Positions 51,013 to 59,622 of a stretch of DNA of 64,000 bases are shown here, in pieces. This stretch comes from Rhodoferax_B sp049316285 (GTDB lineage: Bacteria > Pseudomonadota > Gammaproteobacteria > Burkholderiales > Burkholderiaceae_C). The stretch spans positions 39,740 to 103,739 of the forward strand of contig NZ_JBMOXA010000017.1 of NCBI RefSeq assembly GCF_049316285.1, read 5' to 3'. The notes beneath the pieces were generated by a model, which did not search any database, was not told the origin of the DNA, and saw nothing but the letters and a program-made list of their open reading frames with translations. The stretch's first letter is position 1. Each line of letters begins with the position of its first letter. Position numbers and translations under genes: made by a program.

Positions 51013-51686
51013 TTTTTTGCATGGAGGACGTATTGCCCTCCTAAAGGCACCCGGGCGAGGTAACGTTCAAGCCAGATAAGTTTCGGTAAGCTTGGTGGGA
51101 CGAAGAGACAATAATCTGTTTCTTTGACCTGAAAGCCAGCACCAGATAACCGTTGTCTTAGTTCTTTTGGGCGCAACAAAACAGCATCGTCGTCATAAGG
51201 GCATGTTGAGACGATGCGTTGGGTGATAGGGTTATATGGGTTGTGCTCAAATATGAATATGTCCCCGTCACTTGAAAGGCGTTGACGCAGCTTTTGGGCG
51301 ACCTTATCTCGTTCAATGACGGGAATATGATGAAAAACGCCGGCAATGAAGATTAAGTCGAAGGTATCGTGGTTCGATAGACTTTCATCTTCAAGAATGA
51401 ACTGTACGCCAGGGTAATCTTCGCGTGCAATGTCTAAACTTGCAGCTGAAATATCGGTGCCAACGATGGCGGCTTCTGGGAAGCACTTCTGAAGAAATGA
51501 AATGTTTCTGCCAATTCCACAACCATATTCCAAAATACGCCGAGGCGGGGTCTTAAGTTTGGATTTGACGAGATCAACCTTGTAGCGTGCAAAATACCCG
51601 TCATCTTTTGTAAAAAAGTCGGTCCTCTCTTGCAGTAGCTTGTTGTAGTCTGCAGTGTATTGGTCGAAGTCAACACGATTAGTCAT
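51009..51686 (-). CDS. Class I SAM-dependent methyltransferase
   Basis: This 225-residue protein has motif I ILEYGCGIGRNISFLQKCFP near residue 51, VGTDISAASLDIAREDYPG, FDLIFIAGVFHHIPVIERDKVAQKLRQRLSSDGDIFIFEHNPYNP, and a C-terminal helix with LPKLIWLERYLARVPLGGQY. The EHNPxNP element is common in methyltransferases of glycan clusters. It overlaps both neighbours by 4 and 8 bp. The acceptor is probably a sugar or polyprenyl-linked glycan. Confidence 0.85.
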   Translation of the reverse strand: MTNRVDFDQYTADYNKLLQERTDFFTKDDGYFARYKVDLVKSKLKTPPRRILEYGCGIGRNISFLQKCFPEAAIVGTDISAASLDIAREDYPGVQFILEDESLSNHDTFDLIFIAGVFHHIPVIERDKVAQKLRQRLSSDGDIFIFEHNPYNPITQRIVSTCPYDDDAVLLRPKELRQRLSGAGFQVKETDYCLFVPPSLPKLIWLERYLARVPLGGQYVLHAKK

Positions 51687-52623
51687 GATTTTTTATCACT
51701 TCATCAATAATGTAATGAGGCCTCTTTTTTACTTCCTCGTAAATGCCTCCGATATATGCGCCCATTATTCCGAGAATAATTAGTTGTATTCCGCTGAATA
51801 AAAGAAGTGCTGCGATCAAGGTTGTCCAGCCGCTCGGGATAGATCTGTCGATAAAGAAAAAGACAACAGAGAACAGCGCATAGAGGAAGGCAAGTAGCGC
51901 AAAGCCAACGCCGACAAAAATGCCAACGTGCAGAGGCCTTGTGCTAAATGATAGTATTCCAGCTGCAGCCAGTTTTAATGTTCGAGAGAACGAGTATTTT
52001 GAATGGCCAGCGAAACGACGTTCTGCCTGATACTCTATGCAGTCCTGATTGAAACCAATCCAAGAGAACAGTCCGCGTAAAAACATGTTGCGCTCTTCAA
52101 AGTCGGCAGAAAGAGTTTTGGCGACACGGCGACTAATGAGCCTAAAATCAGCTGCATTGGCATTGATTGGAACTTTTGAAATCGCACCAAGCATTTTATA
52201 AAACAGATTGCCCGCTGCTCGGCGTATAAAACTGCCGCCCTCAGTGCTTTCTCGAATTGTGAAAACTACATCCGATCCGGCCGTGAACTTTTCGAGCATC
52301 GCTGGAATCAGTTCCGGTGGATGTTGCAGGTCGCTATCCATCATGACAATGCAATCAGCGTCTTTGGCGTAGTCAATGCCAGCCAGCAACGACATCTGGT
52401 GTCCAAAACGAGACGAAAGCGTGATAACGATGACAGAAGAGTCACGTGCTGCGATGTCGCGCAGAATTTGAACTGTTTTGTCGGTAGATCTGTCTACAAC
52501 AAATATGATTTGAGATTCGGTATTTTCTATGCTGTTCAGCACGCTTCGTGTGCGCTCGTAAAAATGAGCGATAACACTTTCTTCATTGAATACCGGGGCA
52601 ACGACGGTTAATTTGGTTTTCAT
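51679..52623 (-). CDS. GtrB-type family-2 glycosyltransferase (polyprenyl-phosphate sugar synthase)
   Basis: This 314-residue protein has a GT2 domain (VVAPVFNEESVIAHFYERT; the metal-binding MMDSDLQHPPELIP near residue 97; RRFAGHSKYSFSRTLKLA) and two C-terminal hydrophobic segments (residues about 232-300). This is the DPM1/GtrB architecture: it charges undecaprenyl phosphate with a sugar on the cytoplasmic face. The GtrA and GT-C partners lie in the same operon. Confidence 0.9.
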   Translation of the reverse strand: MKTKLTVVAPVFNEESVIAHFYERTRSVLNSIENTESQIIFVVDRSTDKTVQILRDIAARDSSVIVITLSSRFGHQMSLLAGIDYAKDADCIVMMDSDLQHPPELIPAMLEKFTAGSDVVFTIRESTEGGSFIRRAAGNLFYKMLGAISKVPINANAADFRLISRRVAKTLSADFEERNMFLRGLFSWIGFNQDCIEYQAERRFAGHSKYSFSRTLKLAAAGILSFSTRPLHVGIFVGVGFALLAFLYALFSVVFFFIDRSIPSGWTTLIAALLLFSGIQLIILGIMGAYIGGIYEEVKKRPHYIIDEVIKNHD

Positions 52624-53489
52624 GCAGTCGTATTTTGGTTCAATAATCTTTGAGTTTTAGATACGTCCGCATATATTGCGGGTACATCATAGCCAGACCT
52701 ATTGGAGTTATTTTCTGCTTCTCGAACAATGGAGAAATCCAGGTTGGATGCGCTTAACTCTTGAGCGAGTAAATCTCTCATTCTTAAAGGGGCGCCACTT
52801 GCTACGTGATAGATTTCACCTGATACGCCATTTGTCATGATGGCCAAAATCTGTTCGGCCGCCTCAGCAATAGATATGTAGTCACGTACAGCGGAAAGTG
52901 GTCCAATCTCAAGCGTGTCTTTCTTTCCTGCAAGAATTTCCTCTATTTGATGTGTAATTCTGCCGAAAAATAGATTTTTTGATATCTTGGCACCTGCGAG
53001 ATTGAAGATGCGGGCTTCAAGTACATCAACGCCTAAGGCGATATAAAAGCCAATTAATTGAGTTTGCCAAGCTTTGGTGACCCCGTATGCCGAAACAGGC
53101 TTTAGGATTCTGTCTTCGCGAATTGGGTTTTCAGTTTCTTTTACAGCACCGTATTCGGCGGCAGAGCCTGTTAGAAGAATTCTAGTTTTAAAATTCGCAG
53201 ATTTTGCCAAATCAAGTATTTGCCGCGCTGCAACCACGTTGACGGAATACATTTCCTCTAGCGAACCGGTAAAGTTGGCTGCTAGATGCAAAACATAGCG
53301 TGGCTTGATTTTGTTGAAAGCGGTAGACATTTGCGTTGAATCGCAAATGTCGATGGGAAAATGAGCGTGAACTCCTTCAACTACCGTACGGCCCGCGGTG
53401 TAAACTCGAAAATTATTTGTTTTGATGAGTTGCGAAATAATGGCTTGGCCGAGCGCCCCATTGCCGCCGGTAATTAAAATTTCGCTCAC
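52620..53489 (-). CDS. NAD-dependent sugar epimerase/dehydratase (extended SDR)
   Basis: This 289-residue extended SDR has the nucleotide loop ILITGGNGALGQAIISQL at residues 4-21, LHLAANFTG, LLTGSAAEYGAV near residue 105, and the catalytic YGVTKAWQTQ (Tyr/Lys) near residue 134. It acts on an NDP-sugar, but the exact reaction cannot be read from sequence. The Ser-Thr-Tyr set is complete. It overlaps the nucleotidyltransferase gene by 4 bp and the GT2 gene by 4 bp. Confidence 0.85.
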   Translation of the reverse strand: MSEILITGGNGALGQAIISQLIKTNNFRVYTAGRTVVEGVHAHFPIDICDSTQMSTAFNKIKPRYVLHLAANFTGSLEEMYSVNVVAARQILDLAKSANFKTRILLTGSAAEYGAVKETENPIREDRILKPVSAYGVTKAWQTQLIGFYIALGVDVLEARIFNLAGAKISKNLFFGRITHQIEEILAGKKDTLEIGPLSAVRDYISIAEAAEQILAIMTNGVSGEIYHVASGAPLRMRDLLAQELSASNLDFSIVREAENNSNRSGYDVPAIYADVSKTQRLLNQNTTA

Positions 53490-54199
53490 TGAGGGATCCC
53501 AAGCTTTTGAGATAATTCTTCGTAGTGATCGTCGGCATATTGGTAGTCGTCGGGCCTACCGATGTCGAGCCAGTATCCGGAAAAAGGCTCAATGCTGATT
53601 TTTTTCTTTTGAGCAAGGCCATCCAGCATCAGATTATCAAACCCGTATTTTGCGCCACGGGGGAGCCCTTCGATGACCGAACGATTAATGCAGTAAACGC
53701 CCATGCTGACATCAAAATTGTAGGACGGTTTTTCTTCAAAAGCGGTCAAATGGCCGTTGGAATCGTATTTGAGAACCCCAAAGTCAATTTTGGCTTCGCG
53801 TTTATAGGCAGAAACAGAAACCAGACTCTTTTTGGCTACATGGGTCTCGAAAAAATTCTTGTAATTCAAATCGCACAAAATGTCGCCGTTCATTACCAAG
53901 AAATTCTCTGGAAGATCGTCGATGAGTGTAAGTGGTCCGATGGTGCTGAGCTCACCTTCTTCCAGCGAATAATCAATCTTGACGCCAAGACGAGACCCAT
54001 CACCAAAATACGACATGATCAGATGCGAAAGATGATTCACCGCAAGAGTCACATGCGAAAAGCCATTTTGAGCCAGTTGCATGATGATGATTTCAAGGAT
54101 TGAATATTTTCCACCCAATGGAACCAACGGCTTGGGGATCAGTGTTGTATACGGTTTTAGTCGGGTGCCTTTGCCGCCCGCCATGATGATGGCTCTCAT
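53486..54199 (-). CDS. Sugar-1-phosphate nucleotidyltransferase
   Basis: This 237-residue protein has MRAIIMAGGKGTRLKPYTTLIPKPLVPLGGKYSILE at the start, the NTP-binding loop and sugar-phosphate site, plus NGDILCD and GYWLDIGRPDDYQYADDHYEEL at the end. The HddC/mannose-1-phosphate guanylyltransferase-like branch fits best. It makes the NDP-sugar used by the adjacent dehydratase and epimerase. The nucleotide used is not certain. Confidence 0.88.
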   Translation of the reverse strand: MRAIIMAGGKGTRLKPYTTLIPKPLVPLGGKYSILEIIIMQLAQNGFSHVTLAVNHLSHLIMSYFGDGSRLGVKIDYSLEEGELSTIGPLTLIDDLPENFLVMNGDILCDLNYKNFFETHVAKKSLVSVSAYKREAKIDFGVLKYDSNGHLTAFEEKPSYNFDVSMGVYCINRSVIEGLPRGAKYGFDNLMLDGLAQKKKISIEPFSGYWLDIGRPDDYQYADDHYEELSQKLGIPQ

Positions 54200-54211
54200 G
54201 TTATTCCTTAA

Positions 54212-55210
54212 TTAAACGTTATACAACCAAGCTTTGTAGCGTGCGAGATTCTCTGGAACTCGGAACCAATCAACAGTGTCATGTAAACCTGATTCCATAT
54301 TGAATTTTGGTTTCCAGTTGGTGAGGCTCTTTATTTTCTGATTGTCGCCAATTAGTCTGAAGACTTCAGACGCTTCGGGGCGCATGCGGTCTTCCGTCGA
54401 AATGATTTGAGCGTTTGGGTTAATCGTTGAAATCAAAATATCGGCGATATCTTTGATGGAGTGCTCTTCACCCATCGCGATGTTGACTTCTTGTCCCACG
54501 GCAGCATCTGCTTCGGCCAATTCAATGAAGCCTTGTGCTGTATCTTTGACGTAGTTGAAATCACGGGTCGGTGACAGGCTGCCAAGCTTGATGGTTTCGG
54601 CGCCACTGAGCAATTGGGTGATAACCGTTGGAATCACTGCACGGGCTGACTGGCGAGGGCCATATGTGTTGAATGGGCGAACAATGACTACAGGGGTTTC
54701 GAAGGAGCGAAAGAACGATTCCGCGAGTCGATCGGCGCCAATTTTGGTGGCGCTGTATGGGGACTGGCCTTGGAAGGGGTGTTTCTCGTCAATCGGGGCA
54801 TATTGAGCAGTACCATATACCTCGGACGTGGAGGTGATCAAAACTCGCTCAGTGTTGTGCTGGCGGGCTGCCTGCAAAACATTCAGCGTGCCCTTGATGT
54901 TGGTATCAACATAAGAGTCTGGCGAGTGGTACGAGAAAGGAATTGCGATCAGTGCTGCCAGATGGAACACAATATCGCAGCCTTTCATGGCCGTCGAAAC
55001 ACCATTCGGATCTCGAATATCCCCGCTAAAAACGTCTAGATTTTTTAGTTTTTCTGGCGGTAGTGTGTCTAACCAACCCCAGCTGTTAAATGAGTTGTAA
55101 TAAACGAAGGCGCGTACGTCGCAGCCTTTATCAAGTAGAGCTTCAACCAAATGACTGCCGATGAATCCATCGGCGCCTGTAACAAGTATTTTTTTTCCGA
55201 GTAAATTCAT
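54212..55210 (-). CDS. LegB-like NDP-sugar 4,6-dehydratase (extended SDR)
   Basis: This 332-residue SDR has ILVTGADGFIGSHLVEALL at residues 9-27, VRAFVYYNSFNSWGWLD near residue 33, IPFSYHSPDSYVDTNIKGTLNVLQAA near residue 92, STSEVYGTAQYAPI, and YSATKIGADRLAESF. These sequences strongly resemble LegB of the legionaminic acid pathway (UDP-GlcNAc 4,6-dehydratase). The remaining Leg genes are not in this operon, so the product is probably a 4-keto-6-deoxy sugar processed by the epimerase next to it. It heads the minus-strand operon, and its AT-rich upstream region (55211-55328) probably holds the promoter. Confidence 0.83.
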   Translation of the reverse strand: MNLLGKKILVTGADGFIGSHLVEALLDKGCDVRAFVYYNSFNSWGWLDTLPPEKLKNLDVFSGDIRDPNGVSTAMKGCDIVFHLAALIAIPFSYHSPDSYVDTNIKGTLNVLQAARQHNTERVLITSTSEVYGTAQYAPIDEKHPFQGQSPYSATKIGADRLAESFFRSFETPVVIVRPFNTYGPRQSARAVIPTVITQLLSGAETIKLGSLSPTRDFNYVKDTAQGFIELAEADAAVGQEVNIAMGEEHSIKDIADILISTINPNAQIISTEDRMRPEASEVFRLIGDNQKIKSLTNWKPKFNMESGLHDTVDWFRVPENLARYKAWLYNV

Positions 55211-55328
55211 GAGAGTCTTCAGTCTTTAAATGGTGTTGGGCCTGTTTTAAATTGGCGTATGATTAATTTATTTTTGTGAGATGCTGGCGCTTGGATAATG
55301 TTTCTGCCATTTTATTTTGGGGATTTTT

Positions 55329-56960
55329 TTATTGGCTCTGGTGACCCGTCAGGACATAAAGCGCAGGTTGGCCATCACGTCTGTTTAGTGTGTCGCTGCG
55401 AATATCGGTTACCCCGTTCTCCTGCAGTACCTTTATATATTGCGCGCGGTCACTGTCTTTCCAGAAAGCCACATGAACGCCATTCTTCTGGCCGCGATGT
55501 TTGCGCAACGATTTAGTGGTCAGATCTGTTTCATAAGCGACTTGATTTCCGGTGAGGAAGGCAAAAGGCATATAGAACCCCCATTCAGGGAAGTACCAGA
55601 CGGCTGTGTCTTTTTCTTCAAGAGCCGAGCGGGACATCACGGTCAGTGCATCGCTGCTCATTCCTGCCCCTCCCGTGCGCACCAGCTCCATATGGACGCG
55701 ATTTTGCTGGATGATGTTGGTGGCGACTAGTAGCGCGACCAGTGCTGTACAGCACAGCCTTATCCACTTTCCGTTGCCCAGCTGCGTCGACAGCCAATAG
55801 AGGGCGACGCCGAGCAGCAAATAACTCACTGATACCAGCGTTGTGAAATGATGGGCCCACAATCTCGCCCCGAAGCCTGCCGCCAACAAGACATAGGAAA
55901 CGGGAAGTAATGCGATCGCCAGTAATACGCGTGCCAGCGAGGGGTTTCTTCGCCATTCGCACCAAACGCCCGTGAGGCATACGGCGATCGATCCGGCTAG
56001 CATGATTGGCTTGATGACGGCCTCGTTGATGGATATGGCCTTGTCGGTCATCATCATTTCGTTGCCTATGCCGGACAAGCCAAGTTGCGTATTGGCAAGC
56101 ACGCTGGACAGTCCCGCAAGGTAACTTGGACTGGCACCGGTTGGTTTTAAGCCCGTCAACGCAGTTTGCAGCCACCCAATGAATGGCCCAAATCCACGTG
56201 CCGCATATACCAGGCCCAGGTAGCCAACGATGTAGGGCAGCATGCCTATGGTGAAGCCCAGTACCCATGCCTTTGCCCGCGATACGACACCCCCGCGCCC
56301 GGCGCCGCAAATGGCCAAGGCTGCCACCGGGGGGAGGAAAAACAGGAAGACAAAGTAACCATAGACAGCGAGTCCCATCGAGATGCCGCATAGCAGCACC
56401 GAGCGCAGGACGTTGTCTTGATTCTGGGTGGAGCGTATTCCGAGGTAAATGGCGCCCATCATCCACATCTGCCCGGCAAGGATGATGTAGGCCTGTGTGC
56501 GGAAAGACCCGAGAAAAGCCATGTCGGTCGCCAGTCCTACTGACACGGCGAGTGCCAAGAGAGGGTGGCGAGTGATCTTGCGCAGGATCAACCAAACGAA
56601 TAGGACGATGATGGCGCCAAACAATGCATGCGTAATGCGGGCGGAGGCCACTGTGGTTCCAAGCACGCTGTAGGTCAACAGCCCAAGCCAGAGGGTTTCT
56701 GTTCCGTGATAGAGATTCCCCAGTATTGGTAACTTCGGCCCGGGTAGCACCCAAACAGGATTGTCTAGCGCCGGATGTAGCCAACGTGCGACTAAATAGT
56801 CCGGGTTGATTGCGTCCATATAGAGCCCGGGCAGCTCCAGATTGCGCAGCGCACACGCACCGTACACGGCAAGCACCACAGCCCATCCGGTCGGGCCACG
56901 AAGAAGCTTCAGCACTGCTGCGCAAGCGTCCAATACCCAGCTTTTCACCGAAGTCATCAT
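55329..56960 (-). CDS. Large multi-spanning membrane protein, GT-C/ArnT-like
   Basis: This 543-residue protein has about 11 hydrophobic segments and a soluble C-terminal region of about 120 residues. The first loop after segment 1 has YMDAINPDYLVARWLHP (acidic residues near residue 50), typical of GT-C enzymes that use polyprenyl-phosphate sugars. The ATG at 56960 has AAGG upstream; an ATG at 56987 overlaps the gtrA gene. It is the third gene of a GT2-GtrA-GT-C module that repeats the architecture of 48324-52623 with different sequences and higher GC. Confidence 0.8.
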   Translation of the reverse strand: MMTSVKSWVLDACAAVLKLLRGPTGWAVVLAVYGACALRNLELPGLYMDAINPDYLVARWLHPALDNPVWVLPGPKLPILGNLYHGTETLWLGLLTYSVLGTTVASARITHALFGAIIVLFVWLILRKITRHPLLALAVSVGLATDMAFLGSFRTQAYIILAGQMWMMGAIYLGIRSTQNQDNVLRSVLLCGISMGLAVYGYFVFLFFLPPVAALAICGAGRGGVVSRAKAWVLGFTIGMLPYIVGYLGLVYAARGFGPFIGWLQTALTGLKPTGASPSYLAGLSSVLANTQLGLSGIGNEMMMTDKAISINEAVIKPIMLAGSIAVCLTGVWCEWRRNPSLARVLLAIALLPVSYVLLAAGFGARLWAHHFTTLVSVSYLLLGVALYWLSTQLGNGKWIRLCCTALVALLVATNIIQQNRVHMELVRTGGAGMSSDALTVMSRSALEEKDTAVWYFPEWGFYMPFAFLTGNQVAYETDLTTKSLRKHRGQKNGVHVAFWKDSDRAQYIKVLQENGVTDIRSDTLNRRDGQPALYVLTGHQSQ

Positions 56961-56967
56961 TCCAACC

Positions 56968-57357
56968 TTACTTTCGCTTGAAGACATACCATTGCGCCAG
57001 TGTGTAGTTCAGAGTCAGGCCGGCTATGGAGCCCGCTGCCACACCAATGACTGGATAGGACCGCACCATTTCCACGCGCCATACCAGCGCGGCATAGACG
57101 AGGTAGTTAACTGAAAGCCCACCCAGCTGAGAAATGATGTAACGCACCCACTCTTGCCAAAGCGACGAGGAGCCTCGCGTGTCGGCAAATGTGATGGCAC
57201 GGTTGAACACCCAAGTGGTCGAGACCGCACACAGGAATGACACCAGTCGTGCAACGTAAGGCCCAGTACCCATCCATGTGATCAACGCGTACAGAACCCC
57301 CGCATCCACCAGAAATGCGAGCCCACCAGCGATGCAAAACAGGCCGAAACGCCGCAT
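56968..57357 (-). CDS. GtrA-family membrane protein, second copy
   Basis: This 129-residue protein has four hydrophobic segments: LFCIAGGLAFLVDAGVLYALI at the start, FLCAVSTTWVFNRAITFAD mid, YLVYAALVW, and SIAGLTLNYTLAQWYVFKRK at the end. It is 17 bp downstream of the GT2 gene and 7 bp upstream of the GT-C gene. It should flip the polyprenyl-sugar made by that GT2. Confidence 0.88.
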   Translation of the reverse strand: MRRFGLFCIAGGLAFLVDAGVLYALITWMGTGPYVARLVSFLCAVSTTWVFNRAITFADTRGSSSLWQEWVRYIISQLGGLSVNYLVYAALVWRVEMVRSYPVIGVAAGSIAGLTLNYTLAQWYVFKRK

Positions 57358-57374
57358 TTGCCAGCTCAGCGCTA

Positions 57375-58292
57375 TTAGCGCCGGTTGGAGTGGTTCAAGT
57401 AGGCGAGCATCTTGGCTTCGTGGCGACCTCTGGTCACCGTATCCAAGATCAGGCCAACAGTGCCACTGAGCATGCCGGTCAGCATGACACCGGTAGCGAA
57501 CAACGCGGTCGGCAGCCGTGGTACCAATCCAGTCTTAAGAAATTCGAGCAGCACTGGCGCCGCCAACCCTAGCGACAACAATGCCAGTGCGATGCCAATG
57601 CCGCCGAAAAAAACCAGCGGACGTTCAGCGCTGAACAGTCGCAACATGGTGCGCAGGATGCGGAATCCATCCTTGTAGGTGCTGAGTTTGCTGAAGGACC
57701 CTTCCGGGCGTTCCTTGTACGGCGTCTCAACTTCGCCGACAGACATCTTCATCTCGAGCGCATGCACGGTCAGTTCGGTTTCGATATCAAAGCCGCTGCT
57801 GAGCACCGGGAAAGATTTGACAAAGCGACGCGAGAAGGCACGGTAGCCGGTCAGGATGTCACGGCAGTTGCGCCCGAACAGCCAGCTGAGAAAGCCGGTC
57901 AGCATACGGTTGCCCCATACATGGCCAGCACGATAGGCCGCGTCTTCTTCTTGGGCTTTGCGCACGCCAACCACCATGTCGTGACTACCGTCGACCAGGC
58001 AGCGCACGAGCTCCGGCCCACTCGCTGCATGATAGGTATCGTCACCGTCCACCATGACATAGACATCGGCATCCACATCCGCAAACTGGCGGCGTACCAC
58101 GTGCCCCTTGCCCTGCAGCGTCACATGGCGCACGTGCGCTCCACTTTTGGCTGCGACTTCTGCCGTACCGTCATTCGAGTTGTTGTCAAATACCCAGATA
58201 TCCGCATCCGGTAACGCCGCGCGAAAGTCTTCAACCACCTTGGTGATGGCGACAGCCTCGTTGTAACAAGGCACAAGTACCGCAATGCGCAT
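57375..58292 (-). CDS. GtrB-type family-2 glycosyltransferase, second copy
   Basis: This 305-residue protein has a GT2 domain (VLVPCYNEAVAITKVVEDF at residues 6-24, VFDNNSNDGT, MVDGDDTYHAASG near residue 82, GNRMLTGFLSWLFGRNCRDILTGYRAF) followed by two hydrophobic segments (residues about 225-285). It charges a polyprenyl phosphate with a sugar. It heads the second gtr-like module; about 400 bp of non-coding DNA lie upstream. Confidence 0.89.
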   Translation of the reverse strand: MRIAVLVPCYNEAVAITKVVEDFRAALPDADIWVFDNNSNDGTAEVAAKSGAHVRHVTLQGKGHVVRRQFADVDADVYVMVDGDDTYHAASGPELVRCLVDGSHDMVVGVRKAQEEDAAYRAGHVWGNRMLTGFLSWLFGRNCRDILTGYRAFSRRFVKSFPVLSSGFDIETELTVHALEMKMSVGEVETPYKERPEGSFSKLSTYKDGFRILRTMLRLFSAERPLVFFGGIGIALALLSLGLAAPVLLEFLKTGLVPRLPTALFATGVMLTGMLSGTVGLILDTVTRGRHEAKMLAYLNHSNRR

Positions 58293-58692
58293 TGGAGCGC
58301 CTCCCTAAGTTTTATGTATTGTCTGAAGGAGTCCGACCGCTATCAGACTCAAATCCAGCTCGGCTTATCTCACACGGCGAGCGGTGAGGGTCGCGCACTC
58401 GCAAAGCCGCGCCGCTATTCGGCCGTTTTGCGCCATGCATGTGGATTCAGGCTCAAGCTTTGACGACAAAGCGCCACAACAGCCCGAGCACAGAAACTTC
58501 AAATTTCCTTACATATGTTAGCGCATCCGTCAGTGGATGCCTGGGCGGCGAAAGAGTGCGGCACAGGCGATGGAGGCGGGCAATTGCCTGTCGAAATCCC
58601 GAAAGAATGTTTAAAACGCTCAGAGCAATAGAGTGAAAACGCCGGAAGGATGGCCATCCGGCCCGAAATAGGGATGAGCCACGAGTCTTGAG
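58293..58692. other. 400-bp non-coding gap between glycosyltransferase genes
   Basis: No gene is convincing. It should contain the promoter of the second gtr-like module (minus strand, near 58300-58400, no clear boxes) and a terminator hairpin for the glycosyltransferase at 58693 (see 58636-58662). Confidence 0.5.
58636..58662 (-). terminator. Probable terminator of the rhamnosyltransferase-like gene
   Basis: On the minus strand GCCGGA/TCCGGC pair around a 10-base loop that itself holds part of the palindrome GGATGGCCATCC, followed by GTTTT. It lies about 30 bp after the stop of the minus-strand gene at 58693. Confidence 0.55.
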
Positions 58693-59442
58693 TTAAGCGT
58701 CGGAGGAGGGGTGACTTCTCAACTGCCGCCGCAGTCGCCAAAAAGAAGACGAGCTCCATACCTTCCCCAAACTCTGCACGTGCCACCACATATGACGGTA
58801 ATCTCTGTGGCTGGCCCGTTGCGCTTCGTGCACAACGCTCAATTCATTGGCGACTTGAATCTGCCAGCCCGCGAGTTGGGTGCGGGCGCAGATGTCGAAA
58901 TCCTCGCCATACATAAAGAAGCGCTCGTCAAATCCGCGAATCTTTGCAAAAGCCTCGTAGCGAAACAGCATAAACAAACCCGGGATCCACGCGGGGTGTT
59001 TGGGGCGAACATATTGCGGGCGTCGACGGGTCAGAATTTCTAACGGTGTGAGCAGGCCGCGTTGTTGTTCTGGCTCTGTTTTCCCAGGCTCAAAGATCAA
59101 TGGTGTCAGCAGTCCCGTTCGAGACCCGGCTTGAGCGATCAGGGGCGTCAGCACATCCTGATCCAAGCGAATGTCTGGGTTCAAAGCCAAAAACCAAGGT
59201 GTTGAACAGCGCTGAAATGCCTGGTTTTGGTTGGCGCCAAAGCCTTTTTGAGAGGTATTTTCAATTCGCTCGACCGGAAAGCGCCATTGCTCCCCCGCCA
59301 ACGCATCAGGCTCGGGTTTATTAATGGTTAAAACAACCTTTTCTATGACCTGGTGGCAATAGGTGTTGAGTTGGCTCAGTAACGGGCGAATCAGTTCCAG
59401 GTGCCCGTGGCTAACAATGGAGACCGTAATAGGCTTGTGCAA
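58693..59442 (-). CDS. Family-2 glycosyltransferase, rhamnosyltransferase-like
   Basis: This GT2 of about 249 residues has ITVSIVSHGHLELIRPLLSQL at the start, FGANQNQAFQ, LALNPDIRLDQDVL, and FDERFFMYGEDFDICARTQLAGW, matching WbbL-type rhamnosyltransferases. These add rhamnose to polyprenyl-linked glycans, consistent with rfbBDAC. The start is uncertain: TTG at 59442 (MHKPITVS) fits the family, and another TTG at 59523 would add 27 basic residues. It is divergent from the WecA-like gene. Confidence 0.82.
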   Translation of the reverse strand: MHKPITVSIVSHGHLELIRPLLSQLNTYCHQVIEKVVLTINKPEPDALAGEQWRFPVERIENTSQKGFGANQNQAFQRCSTPWFLALNPDIRLDQDVLTPLIAQAGSRTGLLTPLIFEPGKTEPEQQRGLLTPLEILTRRRPQYVRPKHPAWIPGLFMLFRYEAFAKIRGFDERFFMYGEDFDICARTQLAGWQIQVANELSVVHEAQRASHRDYRHMWWHVQSLGKVWSSSSFWRLRRQLRSHPSSDA

Positions 59443-59622
59443 GGGAAGACGGAGAGTAAATGTGCTTGATCCGATTTTATGTTGGCGACAGTCTCGCCAT
59501 GAACTGCGCCTAGTTTGATCCAATCATGGGCTATCGCTCAGGCACAATGTGCATCACTGCAATTGGGGCGTGTTCGCTGCGACCTGTTGGTTCTCTAAAC
59601 CTTTCCCGCCGCGGAAGACTGC

